Assembly: GCA_023443225.1 (NCBI GenBank)
Contig: JAEZVF010000098.1
Span: forward strand, 1 to 64,000
Length of the DNA stretch: 64,000 nt
Origin: Bacillota bacterium
GTDB lineage: Bacteria > Bacillota > Clostridia > Lachnospirales > Lachnospiraceae
Reading direction: 5' to 3'
Under the pieces are notes generated by a model that was given only the letters and a program-made list of their open reading frames with translations, ran no database searches and was not told the DNA's origin. This document shows, one piece after another, positions 17,534 through 26,784 of the stretch. The stretch's first letter is position 1; the number at the start of each line of letters is the position of its first letter. Made by a program: the position numbers and the translations under genes.

Positions 17534-19990
17534 GTGAAATATTATCAAAGAGGTTCTATAACTGTATTCTTAAGTTTAATTATGCTTTTGATTCTGGCTG
17601 TTATTATGACCACGGTAGAAGCAGCGAGGGTAAATGTTGCAAAGGTATTTACAGAACGAGCATTAACCGCTGCTATGGATTCTGTTTTAGCAGAGTATTA
17701 CCTGCCTTTATTCAAAGAGTATCATATATTTGCACTGGACAGTGGATTCGGGTCTGAAACGATACAAACAGATGCTATTGTAAACAGACTTGACGATTAT
17801 ATGGAATACACCTTCAGGCCAAGTAAGGATTTATATCTGATTGAAGATTATGTACCAATAGAAAACGTTAATTTATTGGGTCTTGAGACAACAAATACCA
17901 TGGTTGATAAAATTACTTCAATTATGGATTATGATGGCGAGCTTTTGATAGGACAGGCTGTTGATTACATGAAATATCGGGAAGTGGGAGACCTTTTGGA
18001 AGAATTTCTTGATAAATCCTCTGATCTTAAGAAGAACACCGCGGCTAAGACTGTTTTGGAAGAGAAACAAGAAACAGAAGAAGAATTATATGAAATAGAC
18101 GAAAAAGTATTAAACCTAATGAGGCTCGTTGATGGTATCTCTATTAGTGAAAAAGGGGTTAAGACGGATAAACAGGATAGGATAGTAATAAAGAACAGTT
18201 TTGTTAAAAAAATTACAATTCAACCTCTAACAAAAGCGAAGTTAGGTATAGAAAATGAACTAGTATATAACTCTTTACATACTCATTATATCAATGCACA
18301 GGAAGTTATTGATGCAACGGTTGATACAACGGATTTGTTATATGACAATATAGAGTTAAAGCGCAGTGCCATAGAAGAATATGAATCTTTATTATCCATA
18401 GATCAAAGTGACATGGATGAAGATGAAAAAGAATCGTTAAGCCGCTCAATTGCACAGGCTTCAGATAGCGTTGACTATTATTGTGATAGAGAAACAGAAT
18501 TGACAAAGTCGTTGAATAGCAGTTTAAAAAGTATCAATTCATTAATTAGCGGGTCTTTATCAGTAACCCGGGATGCCTTGCCTATAGTTGATGATTTGGT
18601 GGTAAAACAGGGTCAGGTAACAGGTACTATTACTAATTTTGAATCTCTGCTTTTTGAGAACCAGGATGAGTTAGGAGAAGGGTTGTATCAAGGATTATCT
18701 GAGGATTTAGTAGAAATGCAAAAATATAAAAAGACCAATACTGTTATGGATGGTAACATCGGGAATTATAATTTCGAGGAAATGAAAACCACTCTTTTAA
18801 GTAATCAGGTAATTCTTGAAACCATACCCGTATATCCGTCAGCAACTGTATCCGAAGATTCTTTAAATACACTTAAGGAATCTCTCTTGTCTACAAAAAG
18901 TATGATTTCAAAATATAGCCATGCTGGTTTGCAGTTTAATTATGATAATTTAGTTAAATCGGTTGAAAGTGATAATTTTTTTCATAGTGTTAAGACGCTT
19001 TTAGAAGATGGAATTATGGGATTAGTAATTGATACGAATAGTGTTTCAGACAAGGAACTAACTACAACAAATCTACCTTCTTTTCTGCATAAGATAAGTG
19101 AAAGTGCAGAAGTACAGGATGTATCATTTGATTTATCTAACATGAGTATTGATAGTAAGATAGGTACCTTTACGGACATCTTTACTAAATTAGGAGAAGA
19201 TTTAGACTTGACTGGAACGGTAATTGATGGTGGAGAGGCCATTGGAGAAATGTTATTATTTCAGGAGTATCTGATGGATCATTTTAATAGTTACTGTGCT
19301 ACGGAAGTTGAAACATCTCTCAAAGCACTTAATTATGAAGTAGAGTACACCCTAATGGGAAAGTCAACGGATTATAAGAATCTAAAAGCTGTTATTATGA
19401 GAATTTTATTACTTCGCACGATACTGAATTTTATTACTTTGATGGGGGACAGCAAAAGTAGTGGAGAAGCCAGAACCATGGCTATATCATTTGTTGGATT
19501 TACAGGCCTTCCTGCATTGATTTGTATCGTAAAAGCTATGATTTTAACAATTTGGGCATTTACAGAATCCTTGATTGATATAGCGGCCATGCTTCAAGGG
19601 AAAGCAATACCGTTATTAAAAAATGGTACACAGCTACAGTTGGGACTTTATGAAATAACCCTTATAAATCAGCCGTTTATAAAAAGTAAAGCAGAGAAGG
19701 TGAAAGAAACTACAGAAACCATTCAATTGAAGTATCAGGATTATCTTAAAATATTTTTATTTTTAGAAGGAAAAGAGAAAAAAGCCTTCAGAGCACTGGA
19801 TTTGATTCAGGAAAATATTCAGTTGCAATATGAGGATACCTTTTACATTAGAAACTGTCTGTTTGGTTTCCAAGCAGAAGCAGCATTTAAGATGAATCGT
19901 AAGTTCGTTACAGTCCCTTTTGTGAAAGAGTTACTAAGTAAAGAAGGCAGTGAATACTCTTTTTATTCTTCCTTGGAGTGTTCATATTAG
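17534..19990 (+). CDS. Large Tad-associated membrane protein (DUF5702-like)
   Basis: This 818-residue protein starts at GTG, six bases after GAGGAG. The N-terminus has a pilin-like helix (GSITVFLSLIMLLILAVI) followed by VEAARVN. The long middle is mostly helical and coiled-coil-like, probably extracytoplasmic, and hydrophobic segments lie near residues 620-700. I recognise the N-terminal pattern from DUF5702 proteins found in Clostridia Tad loci; its role is unknown. Position between the pilin and a TadE-like gene suggests a pseudopilin or assembly scaffold. Confidence 0.75.
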   Translation: MKYYQRGSITVFLSLIMLLILAVIMTTVEAARVNVAKVFTERALTAAMDSVLAEYYLPLFKEYHIFALDSGFGSETIQTDAIVNRLDDYMEYTFRPSKDLYLIEDYVPIENVNLLGLETTNTMVDKITSIMDYDGELLIGQAVDYMKYREVGDLLEEFLDKSSDLKKNTAAKTVLEEKQETEEELYEIDEKVLNLMRLVDGISISEKGVKTDKQDRIVIKNSFVKKITIQPLTKAKLGIENELVYNSLHTHYINAQEVIDATVDTTDLLYDNIELKRSAIEEYESLLSIDQSDMDEDEKESLSRSIAQASDSVDYYCDRETELTKSLNSSLKSINSLISGSLSVTRDALPIVDDLVVKQGQVTGTITNFESLLFENQDELGEGLYQGLSEDLVEMQKYKKTNTVMDGNIGNYNFEEMKTTLLSNQVILETIPVYPSATVSEDSLNTLKESLLSTKSMISKYSHAGLQFNYDNLVKSVESDNFFHSVKTLLEDGIMGLVIDTNSVSDKELTTTNLPSFLHKISESAEVQDVSFDLSNMSIDSKIGTFTDIFTKLGEDLDLTGTVIDGGEAIGEMLLFQEYLMDHFNSYCATEVETSLKALNYEVEYTLMGKSTDYKNLKAVIMRILLLRTILNFITLMGDSKSSGEARTMAISFVGFTGLPALICIVKAMILTIWAFTESLIDIAAMLQGKAIPLLKNGTQLQLGLYEITLINQPFIKSKAEKVKETTETIQLKYQDYLKIFLFLEGKEKKAFRALDLIQENIQLQYEDTFYIRNCLFGFQAEAAFKMNRKFVTVPFVKELLSKEGSEYSFYSSLECSY

Positions 19991-20017
19991 TAGCGATAAT
20001 AAAGTGAAACGTCAAAA

Positions 20018-20143
20018 TAGAATGGATTGGGATATCCGTTCTTATCATAAGAATCGGTTTCAATAAAAAAACAATTTCTCTCTCCAAGAAAGCATTCATT
20101 CTGGAAACCACTCGTAAGAGGACGGATATCCCAATTCATTCTA
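20018..20143. repeat. 126-bp element with 22-bp terminal inverted repeats
   Basis: The arms 20018-20039 and 20122-20143 are complementary at 21 of 22 positions; the one mismatch would be a G-U pair in RNA. Inside, TCTTA/TAAGA and GGTTTC/GAAACC extend the stem. The ends are TA on both sides. It fills the 187-bp gap between two pilus genes and has no coding potential I can support. It could be a miniature inverted-repeat element or a structured RNA leader. Confidence 0.75.
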
Positions 20144-20177
20144 ATAAAAAGAATGATTTGAAAGAGGAGAGGATTCT

Positions 20178-21077
20178 TTGAATTCAGAATATGCTATCAA
20201 GAAAAGCGTAAGAGCATCGTTTACAGTAGAAGCAGCACTGGTATTACCTATCTTTATCTATGTAATCATTGCTTTTGTATATTTACTCCAAATATTTTTA
20301 TTACAGGAATATCTGCAAAATGGAATTACAGAAACAGGATATTTTTCAGCTAAATATGCTTATATTTATGAGTACTTATTAAATTATGATGATACGAATG
20401 AGAAGAATAGCAATAAAGATAAAAGCACAATAGAATCGGGCATGGATGCTATCATTGCTAGAGCTATAGATAGTTCCTACTATAAAATTAAGTTACAGGA
20501 ATATCTTGATTTAAATATAATTAATGAATCTTGTGTTAGAGGGGGATTTTCCGGAATTCACACCTATTTATCAAGTTATATGGCAGAAGAGGATGCTATC
20601 GATATTGTTATAACATATGATATAAAATTACCACTTCTTTTTATCCCTCTCGATAAGATTTCCATGGCACAGCGGGTACGTATGCGTGGATGGAGTGGGC
20701 ATCAGGTGGAGGCAAAGAAAGGTTCTCCAAATGATTCTGATGAAGATGAAGAACAGCAGGACGAAATCGTATATATTACGGAAACCGGTACGGTATATCA
20801 TTTGACGAAGGAGTGTTCACACTTAAAGTTATCTATACAAAAGACAACCTTTGGACAATTAGAAAGGTTGCGTAATGAATCAGGTGGAAAATATAAAGAA
20901 TGTAGCTTATGTGGTAAAAATGTATTATCAGGGGGAGATTGTGTATATATAACGGATGACGGAGACAAGTATCATGGTAATCTTGGCTGCAGTGGTTTAA
21001 AAAGAACAATTATTGAAATCTCCTTATCAGAGGTGGGAAGTCGTAGACCATGTCAAAGATGCGGAAGCAGCAATTAA
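20178..21077 (+). CDS. TadE-like pseudopilin with tandem Cys/His modules
   Basis: This 299-residue protein starts with TTG after GAGGAGAGG. The N-terminal TadE helix is clear (TVEAALVLPIFIYVIIAF, residues 16-40). The C-terminal 105 residues contain two copies of a module: VYITETGTVYH...C...CSLCG, then VYITDDGDKYH...C...CQRCG. Each offers one His and three Cys, suggesting two small zinc sites or disulfide knots. The fusion suggests a minor pilin with an exposed metal-binding head. The function of the modules is not known to me. Confidence 0.82.
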   Translation: MNSEYAIKKSVRASFTVEAALVLPIFIYVIIAFVYLLQIFLLQEYLQNGITETGYFSAKYAYIYEYLLNYDDTNEKNSNKDKSTIESGMDAIIARAIDSSYYKIKLQEYLDLNIINESCVRGGFSGIHTYLSSYMAEEDAIDIVITYDIKLPLLFIPLDKISMAQRVRMRGWSGHQVEAKKGSPNDSDEDEEQQDEIVYITETGTVYHLTKECSHLKLSIQKTTFGQLERLRNESGGKYKECSLCGKNVLSGGDCVYITDDGDKYHGNLGCSGLKRTIIEISLSEVGSRRPCQRCGSSN

Positions 21078-21104
21078 ACAGAATCACAGCAATTAGCAAA
21101 GGTG

Positions 21105-21138
21105 ATAAGCAAATGTAATAAGCAAATGTAATAAGCAA
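21105..21138 (+). repeat. 13-bp tandem repeat upstream of the second prepilin peptidase
   Basis: ATAAGCAAATGTA occurs at 21105-21117 and 21118-21130, followed by a partial copy (21131-21138) that runs into the AAGGGGTG ribosome site. Copy-number change would alter the leader of the downstream gene. Confidence 0.8.
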
Positions 21139-21149
21139 GGGGTGTAACT

Positions 21150-21584
21150 ATGATTCAGCAAGGAAATATTATATCAACAATAATAACCATATGGTTATTG
21201 TTATGTAGTATTCAGGATATAAAGAAAAAGAAGGTCAATACAGACCTGATCGTAGCGGGGGTTTTACTTTTGACTATAGTCACTAGTATTTTTGGAAGCA
21301 TAACTATGTTAAATCGTTTTGCTGGTCTTAGTCTTGGAGTTGTTTTACTTGGCTTATGTTATGTGACGAGGGGGCAAATCGGCATAGGTGATGGGTTAAT
21401 CTTATGTATTACTGGCTTAAATCTTGGTTTCTTAAAGAATTCCTTATTACTTTTATATGCATTATTAGGTGCTGCAGTGTTTTCTGCAATTCTTATCTTC
21501 TTCTGGCGTGTCAATCGGCATAAAACAATTCCATTTGTTCCTTTTCTATTCCTTGGATATCTGGGGGTGTTGTTTCTTGAATAA
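21150..21584 (+). CDS. Prepilin peptidase-like protein (A24), second copy
   Basis: This 144-residue membrane protein has the A24 aspartates in SIQDIKKKKVN and IGIGDGLI, with four to five hydrophobic helices. AAGGGGTG precedes the ATG. It overlaps the next TadE-like gene by eight bases. A second, shorter A24 enzyme in one Tad cluster suggests division of labour, for example Flp pilin versus TadE/F-type pseudopilins. Which enzyme cleaves which substrate cannot be read from sequence. Confidence 0.85.
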   Translation: MIQQGNIISTIITIWLLLCSIQDIKKKKVNTDLIVAGVLLLTIVTSIFGSITMLNRFAGLSLGVVLLGLCYVTRGQIGIGDGLILCITGLNLGFLKNSLLLLYALLGAAVFSAILIFFWRVNRHKTIPFVPFLFLGYLGVLFLE

Positions 21585-22158
21585 ACATAACGTAAGTGGG
21601 AGCTATACGGTCGAGGCAGCACTGCTCTTTCCTTGTGTTCTTTTTATTGTTATCGGACTTCTATATCTAGGCTTTTATATGCATGATAAGGTTAGAATAC
21701 AGACAGTACTTAATCAGGCAGCGACGAAAAGCAGAGCCTTGATCCGTAACGAAGTGGTTATAGACTCAGGCGTTATTAATTATGAAGAATATCTACAAAG
21801 AGGGTTTTTATATTTCTTGGAGAATGATTTAACTGTAAAAAAAGAAGAAATAGTTAGATATTTAGAAGATAAGTTAAGCAATGGATTATTTCTTGCAGAA
21901 ATTGAGACGATTGGTGTAACGGTAACGCTATCAAATATTCATATGGAGGTCAGTGCAAGTATGCAGATCCCATTTTTTGAAGTGAGAAATCTGTTTTATA
22001 AAAGTGGATTCTATATAAAACATAGCAACGACACTGAAATACATAATCCAATGGAATTCATTAGAATATTTGATGTCTTTTCAGGAGTTATCGATAAAAT
22101 GGAAGCAGTAGACAGAGTTTTAAAAAATCTGCAGAAAATATTGAGTTCGATTCGATAA
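21577..22158 (+). CDS. TadE-like pseudopilin
   Basis: This 193-residue protein starts at TTG 21577, about nine bases after GGGGGTG and inside the end of the previous gene. The N-terminus NVSGSYTVEAALLFPCVLF is a TadE-type helix. The remainder is polar and probably extracytoplasmic. An upstream in-frame start at 21469 would lie deep in the peptidase gene and is unlikely. Together with the other TadE-like and DUF5702-like proteins it gives the cluster several minor-pilin candidates. Confidence 0.85.
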   Translation: MNKHNVSGSYTVEAALLFPCVLFIVIGLLYLGFYMHDKVRIQTVLNQAATKSRALIRNEVVIDSGVINYEEYLQRGFLYFLENDLTVKKEEIVRYLEDKLSNGLFLAEIETIGVTVTLSNIHMEVSASMQIPFFEVRNLFYKSGFYIKHSNDTEIHNPMEFIRIFDVFSGVIDKMEAVDRVLKNLQKILSSIR

Positions 22159-22183
22159 AGAATATAGTAGAAGGTGGGGTATT

Positions 22184-23971
22184 ATGATACAAGCAGAATT
22201 CATAAGGGATATGCATAATAACTATTTGATTCTTACCGGATTAGATGAGAATTTAGCAGGATACCATATAAAAATGTTACTTAACAACACCATTCCGGGT
22301 TTGTTAAATGTAGAATTAAGATGTATAGATCAAATGAACTTGTTTTATTATGATATCACTACATTAAAATCAATCACTAGTATTTACGAGAATAAATTAA
22401 TGAAATATGAAGAGATGAAAGATATTTTAAAAAGTATCCTTTGCACCTTAGAAAAGATAGGAGAATATTTACTTTCGGAAGATGATTGTATTATTTACCC
22501 GGAATATATTTATGTTGATCCGATAACACATTCGGTTTTTTTATGCCATCTAATAGGACTTAAGGAAAATGTCCAAGAACAATTAAGCAAATTCATGGAA
22601 TACTTAATGAATAAGGTCGACTATAAAGATGAGTGTGCCGTGTTATTAATATATGCTATGTATAAAATGAGTAAAGAGCCGGATTGTACATTTCATAAGT
22701 TAATGGAGGAACTAAATCGTAATTTAAACGAAACTTCAGATAATACAACAGCAAAACGAGAAAGGATTATGAAAGAGAAAAGTGAATTATTAGAAAATAA
22801 TTATAATGGAATTGTTACAAACAATAAAAACTTCAAGACAGGGAATGATAGGACACATAAGGGAAAAAATAATAATAACAGGACAGACACTAAAAACATA
22901 GATTTTAAATCAAATGATATAAAAGACAAAGATAATAACAAAGATAAAGATAACAATAGAGTTATAAAAAAGAACCCCGGAAAAAAGAACGACTTAAAAA
23001 TAAAACCTTTTAATAATCAATTCCATAGTTTTAGGCAAAGGTTACTAACGCAAGTCGGGTTTAAGGATAACAACAGAGTTAAACCGATAGAGATTAACAA
23101 AATAACACATTGTGATAAAAAAACTGGAGTAATACCAGAAGAAATAGAAAACGATTATGAAACCATTTATTATAGTGTTAAAACATATAGTTTGGCAGTA
23201 TTGTCCGTACTGGCGGGTATTGGATTTGTCATAGGAGCAATTCAAACAAAGCTAGTACATAATTCCTTTGGGACTCGGATTGATATTGTAAAACTGGCTT
23301 GCTGCTTTATTATCATAACTATGGCAGAAGTGTTGATAATGAGTAAACTATTCGATGAGAAAAACCAGTTAACACGAATGGAAATGAAAATTGAATATAT
23401 TGATCCAAACACAGAAATTTTTAAAGAAGAGACAGAGAATAAAGACGTATTTGGTGGATTATTATTGGATGCACCCCTTCCCCCAATAGAGATATCAGGA
23501 GAAAACTTAGTCGATGAGACAACCATTCTGTGGTCGAATACAGACGACTGTAGAATAGAGCCAACTAGAGTATTAAAGGAACTTAGCCAAAAGAAATATT
23601 ATTTTGAAATTAACAATACAACGGTTGCAGCATTGGAAGAAGGCCTAATAGTTATTAGAACTACAGAAAAAACAAGATCCGAAGAATACCGTTACGAGAA
23701 TAAGCAATCAAGATTTTATATTGTAGACTTTCCATTTATAATTGGAAAGTCGATAGAAAGTGTTCATATGTTAATTGATGACCCTTCTGTAAGTCGTAAA
23801 CATGCAATCATATCACGTGATGGAGAAGATATCTTTATTACAGATGTGAAATCTACAAATGGTACTTATGTAAATGGCAGAAGGATAGAAACCAATATCC
23901 CATACCCATTGTCTATAAACGATGAAGTTACAATCTCGAAGTATATCTTTGTTCTAAAAGAGAATATTTAA
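22184..23971 (+). CDS. FHA-domain membrane protein of the Tad cluster (DUF6382-like)
   Basis: This 595-residue protein has an N-terminal alpha/beta domain of about 190 residues (DUF6382-like). An Asn/Lys/Asp-rich linker follows (about 195-270), then two membrane helices (about 333-352 and 366-388). The C-terminal FHA domain (about 505-592) shows FIIGKS, DPSVSRKHAII and STNGTYVNGRR. FHA domains bind phosphothreonine, so the protein may link a Ser/Thr kinase to pilus assembly; no such kinase is in the window. Last gene of the cluster. Confidence 0.82.
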   Translation: MIQAEFIRDMHNNYLILTGLDENLAGYHIKMLLNNTIPGLLNVELRCIDQMNLFYYDITTLKSITSIYENKLMKYEEMKDILKSILCTLEKIGEYLLSEDDCIIYPEYIYVDPITHSVFLCHLIGLKENVQEQLSKFMEYLMNKVDYKDECAVLLIYAMYKMSKEPDCTFHKLMEELNRNLNETSDNTTAKRERIMKEKSELLENNYNGIVTNNKNFKTGNDRTHKGKNNNNRTDTKNIDFKSNDIKDKDNNKDKDNNRVIKKNPGKKNDLKIKPFNNQFHSFRQRLLTQVGFKDNNRVKPIEINKITHCDKKTGVIPEEIENDYETIYYSVKTYSLAVLSVLAGIGFVIGAIQTKLVHNSFGTRIDIVKLACCFIIITMAEVLIMSKLFDEKNQLTRMEMKIEYIDPNTEIFKEETENKDVFGGLLLDAPLPPIEISGENLVDETTILWSNTDDCRIEPTRVLKELSQKKYYFEINNTTVAALEEGLIVIRTTEKTRSEEYRYENKQSRFYIVDFPFIIGKSIESVHMLIDDPSVSRKHAIISRDGEDIFITDVKSTNGTYVNGRRIETNIPYPLSINDEVTISKYIFVLKENI

Positions 23972-24061
23972 AAGGTAAGTATCTTTAAGTATCTTCTTAT
24001 AACTTTCACATTTTCTATGTCTTAAAGTAGATCACTAACTACATCATAAAATTGTAATTGC

Positions 24062-24090
24062 TTGTAATAAAACCAAAAGAATAGTATAAT
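24062..24090 (+). promoter_or_regulatory. Putative glpK promoter
   Basis: TTGTAA (24062-24067), a 17-base spacer and consensus TATAAT (24085-24090) lie 108 bp upstream of the glycerol kinase start. No operator is obvious in the 226-bp gap. Confidence 0.6.
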
Positions 24091-24197
24091 TTAGCACAAG
24101 AATAAGTAAGGATTCCTAGCGGGAGTATACTTATTAATATGCAGAAATGATACGGATTTGGGAATATTACAGGCATTTTTATTTGGAGGAACTATCT

Positions 24198-25688
24198 ATG
24201 GGGAATTATGTAATGGCATTGGATCAAGGGACTACCAGTTCCAGATGCATACTTTTTGATAAAGCTGGTCAGATTTGTAGCATGGCACAGAAAGAATTCA
24301 AACAGTTTTATCCGAATGCAGGTTGGGTAGAACATGATCCAATGGAGATATGGTTATCACAAATTAGCGTAGCAAAAGAAGCTATGGATAAAATCGGAAG
24401 CAGCTGGGAAGAAATTGCTACCATTGGCATAACAAATCAGCGAGAAACTACAGTTGTATGGAATAAACATACCGGAAAACCCGTTTACAACGCGATTGTT
24501 TGGCAGTGCAGAAGAACCTCAGACATGATTCAGGATATAAAGAAAAGTGGTTTTGATTCGGTGATTCACAAGAAGACCGGGTTGATTCCGGATGCATATT
24601 TTTCAGGGACCAAATTAAAATGGATATTGGATCATGTGGAAGGAGCCAGAGAAGAGGCAGAAGCTGGCAACTTATTATTTGGTACAGTGGATACTTGGGT
24701 TTTGTGGAAGTTGACGGATGGAAAGGTATTTGCGACAGATTATACGAATGCATCCAGAACCATGCTCTTTGATATTCACAAACTAAAGTGGGACGAGGAG
24801 ATTCTAAATCAGCTTAATATTCCGGGTAATATGCTTGCCGAAGTAAAGCCATCGAGCTGTATATATGGATATACAGAGGAACATCTTTTTGGAGGAGCTA
24901 TTCCGATAGCAGGAATAGCAGGGGATCAGCAGGCTGCTTTGTTCGGGCAAGGCTGCTTTGAACCGGGAGAGGTTAAGAATACTTATGGGACGGGTTGCTT
25001 CCTATTAATGAATACAGGTAATGAAGCAATTCACTCACAAAATGGTTTGATTACTAGTATAGCTGCAAGCTCAGAGAATGAGATTTCTTATGTTTTAGAA
25101 GGAAGTGTTTTTGTTGCCGGGGCAGCAATTCAGTGGCTTCGTGATGAACTTCAGATTATTAAAACGGCTGCAGAATCAGAAGAATATGCAACTGCTGTTC
25201 CAAATTCTAATGGAGTGTATGTAGTACCGGCTTTTTCTGGACTTGGCGCTCCATATTGGGATCAATATGCCAGAGGAACCATTATAGGGATAACGCGTGG
25301 ATTTAATAGGAATCATTTGGTGAGAGCTACATTAGAAGCGATTGCTTATCAGACTTATGATGTACTAAAATCAATGGAACAAGATGCAGGAGTGAAACTG
25401 AAGGCACTCAAGGTGGACGGAGGAGCCTGTGCTAATAATTTCTTGATGCAGTTTCAGGCAGATTTGCTTGATACGATTGTGTATCGACCAGCCTGTATTG
25501 AAACAACTGCACTAGGAGCAGCATACTTGGCAGGATTGGCAAGTGGCTATTGGAAAGACAAAAAGGAAATCAAGGAAAATTGGAAACTATCAAAAACATT
25601 TGTGCCAAATATGGAAGAAGAACTTCGGAAGCATTTAATTCATGGTTGGGGGAAAGCAGTGAAAGCTTCTTTGCAATGGGAAGAATAA
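24198..25688 (+). CDS. glpK: Glycerol kinase
   Basis: This 496-residue FGGY-family kinase makes glycerol-3-phosphate from glycerol and ATP. It shows MALDQGTTSSRCILFD at the N-terminus, GITNQRETTVVW, the FGTVDTWVLWKLT motif and GGACANNFLMQFQADLL near the C-terminus. The ATG at 24198 has TTGGAGGA seven bases upstream; the frame opens at 24147 but lacks a ribosome site there. No glpF or glpD is adjacent. Confidence 0.95.
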   Translation: MGNYVMALDQGTTSSRCILFDKAGQICSMAQKEFKQFYPNAGWVEHDPMEIWLSQISVAKEAMDKIGSSWEEIATIGITNQRETTVVWNKHTGKPVYNAIVWQCRRTSDMIQDIKKSGFDSVIHKKTGLIPDAYFSGTKLKWILDHVEGAREEAEAGNLLFGTVDTWVLWKLTDGKVFATDYTNASRTMLFDIHKLKWDEEILNQLNIPGNMLAEVKPSSCIYGYTEEHLFGGAIPIAGIAGDQQAALFGQGCFEPGEVKNTYGTGCFLLMNTGNEAIHSQNGLITSIAASSENEISYVLEGSVFVAGAAIQWLRDELQIIKTAAESEEYATAVPNSNGVYVVPAFSGLGAPYWDQYARGTIIGITRGFNRNHLVRATLEAIAYQTYDVLKSMEQDAGVKLKALKVDGGACANNFLMQFQADLLDTIVYRPACIETTALGAAYLAGLASGYWKDKKEIKENWKLSKTFVPNMEEELRKHLIHGWGKAVKASLQWEE

Positions 25689-25716
25689 ATAAAGTGAAAG
25701 TATAGGATTAGGATAT

Positions 25717-26784
25717 ATGATTGTTGACAAGGTAAATGCTGGGCTATCTGAAAAAGGGTTTCGTAATATAAGGGTAAATGTAAATGACATTTACCTTCAT
25801 AGTTACGAGCAAGAACAAGGAATCTATCTTGTTATTGTACTTGATTGTCCCTTAGGCACAGAATTTACTTTGGCTCAGTATCAGCATATACGTACTCAAA
25901 TTCATAGTAATTTCATGAAGCGAAGTAACGGACATATACGTATATTAAGCATTATCTGTACCAATAATGTGAAAGGCGTCCGGGATTTGTATACGGAGGG
26001 AGAAGAGCAGTGGATTATTGATGCTGTGAACAACAATCTGATTCTTTATGAAGATCAGACTGGCGACTTCTTAGGGCTAAGAGAGGATATTGAAACAATA
26101 TTACAGAGTAGGACAAAAGAAGTTGAAGATGAAGCCATACATCCAAAAGATCAGAAGACAACAAAAAAATCAGTGAAAAATTATTTTTCAAAATACAATA
26201 CACTGTTGGTTATCATAAATATTCTTGTATTCTTTTGGATGGATTTAAAGGGTTCTAGCTTAAGTACAAGATATTTGTTGGATCATGGGGCCCTCTATTG
26301 GCCAGCAATGGAACAATCGAAGGAGTACTACAGAATACTTACCTATATGTTTTTGCATTCTGGGTTTGAACATCTGATAAATAATATGATTGTTTTACTA
26401 TGTGTTGGAGATAATCTGGAGAGAGCAATTGGAAAGTGGAAATACCTTATCATATATTTTGGAAGTGGAGTTATTGCGGGTATTGCTTCCTTGAGTTATA
26501 ATATGCTAGGGGGTACTATTGTGGTGTCGGTTGGTGCTTCCGGTGCTATTTTTGGTATCGTAGGTGCGATGGCATTCATTGTTGTTATAAATAAAGGACA
26601 TCTTGAAGATCTTAGCGCAAGACAAATGATTTTGTTTGTAATATTGAGCCTATATGGAGGACTAACCAGTCAGGGTGTCGACAATGCAGCACATGTTGGA
26701 GGATTGGTAGCCGGTATTATTATTACTGTTATATTATACAGAAGGCCGATTAAGAGACATAAAGAAGGGGGTATAGAATTATGA
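25717..26784 (+). CDS. Rhomboid family intramembrane serine protease
   Basis: This 355-residue protein has a soluble N-terminal domain of about 165 residues and then six or seven membrane helices. The catalytic serine is in GASGAIFG and the histidine in NAAHVGGLVAG. HLINNMIVLL carries the conserved His and Asn pair of helix 2. It overlaps the next gene by four bases (ATGA), so both are translated together. The substrate is unknown. Confidence 0.92.
   Translation: MIVDKVNAGLSEKGFRNIRVNVNDIYLHSYEQEQGIYLVIVLDCPLGTEFTLAQYQHIRTQIHSNFMKRSNGHIRILSIICTNNVKGVRDLYTEGEEQWIIDAVNNNLILYEDQTGDFLGLREDIETILQSRTKEVEDEAIHPKDQKTTKKSVKNYFSKYNTLLVIINILVFFWMDLKGSSLSTRYLLDHGALYWPAMEQSKEYYRILTYMFLHSGFEHLINNMIVLLCVGDNLERAIGKWKYLIIYFGSGVIAGIASLSYNMLGGTIVVSVGASGAIFGIVGAMAFIVVINKGHLEDLSARQMILFVILSLYGGLTSQGVDNAAHVGGLVAGIIITVILYRRPIKRHKEGGIEL

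Noticed and set aside
21105..21138. CRISPR-like repeat
   Set aside because: The unit is 13 bp, directly adjoining without spacers, and has under three copies.
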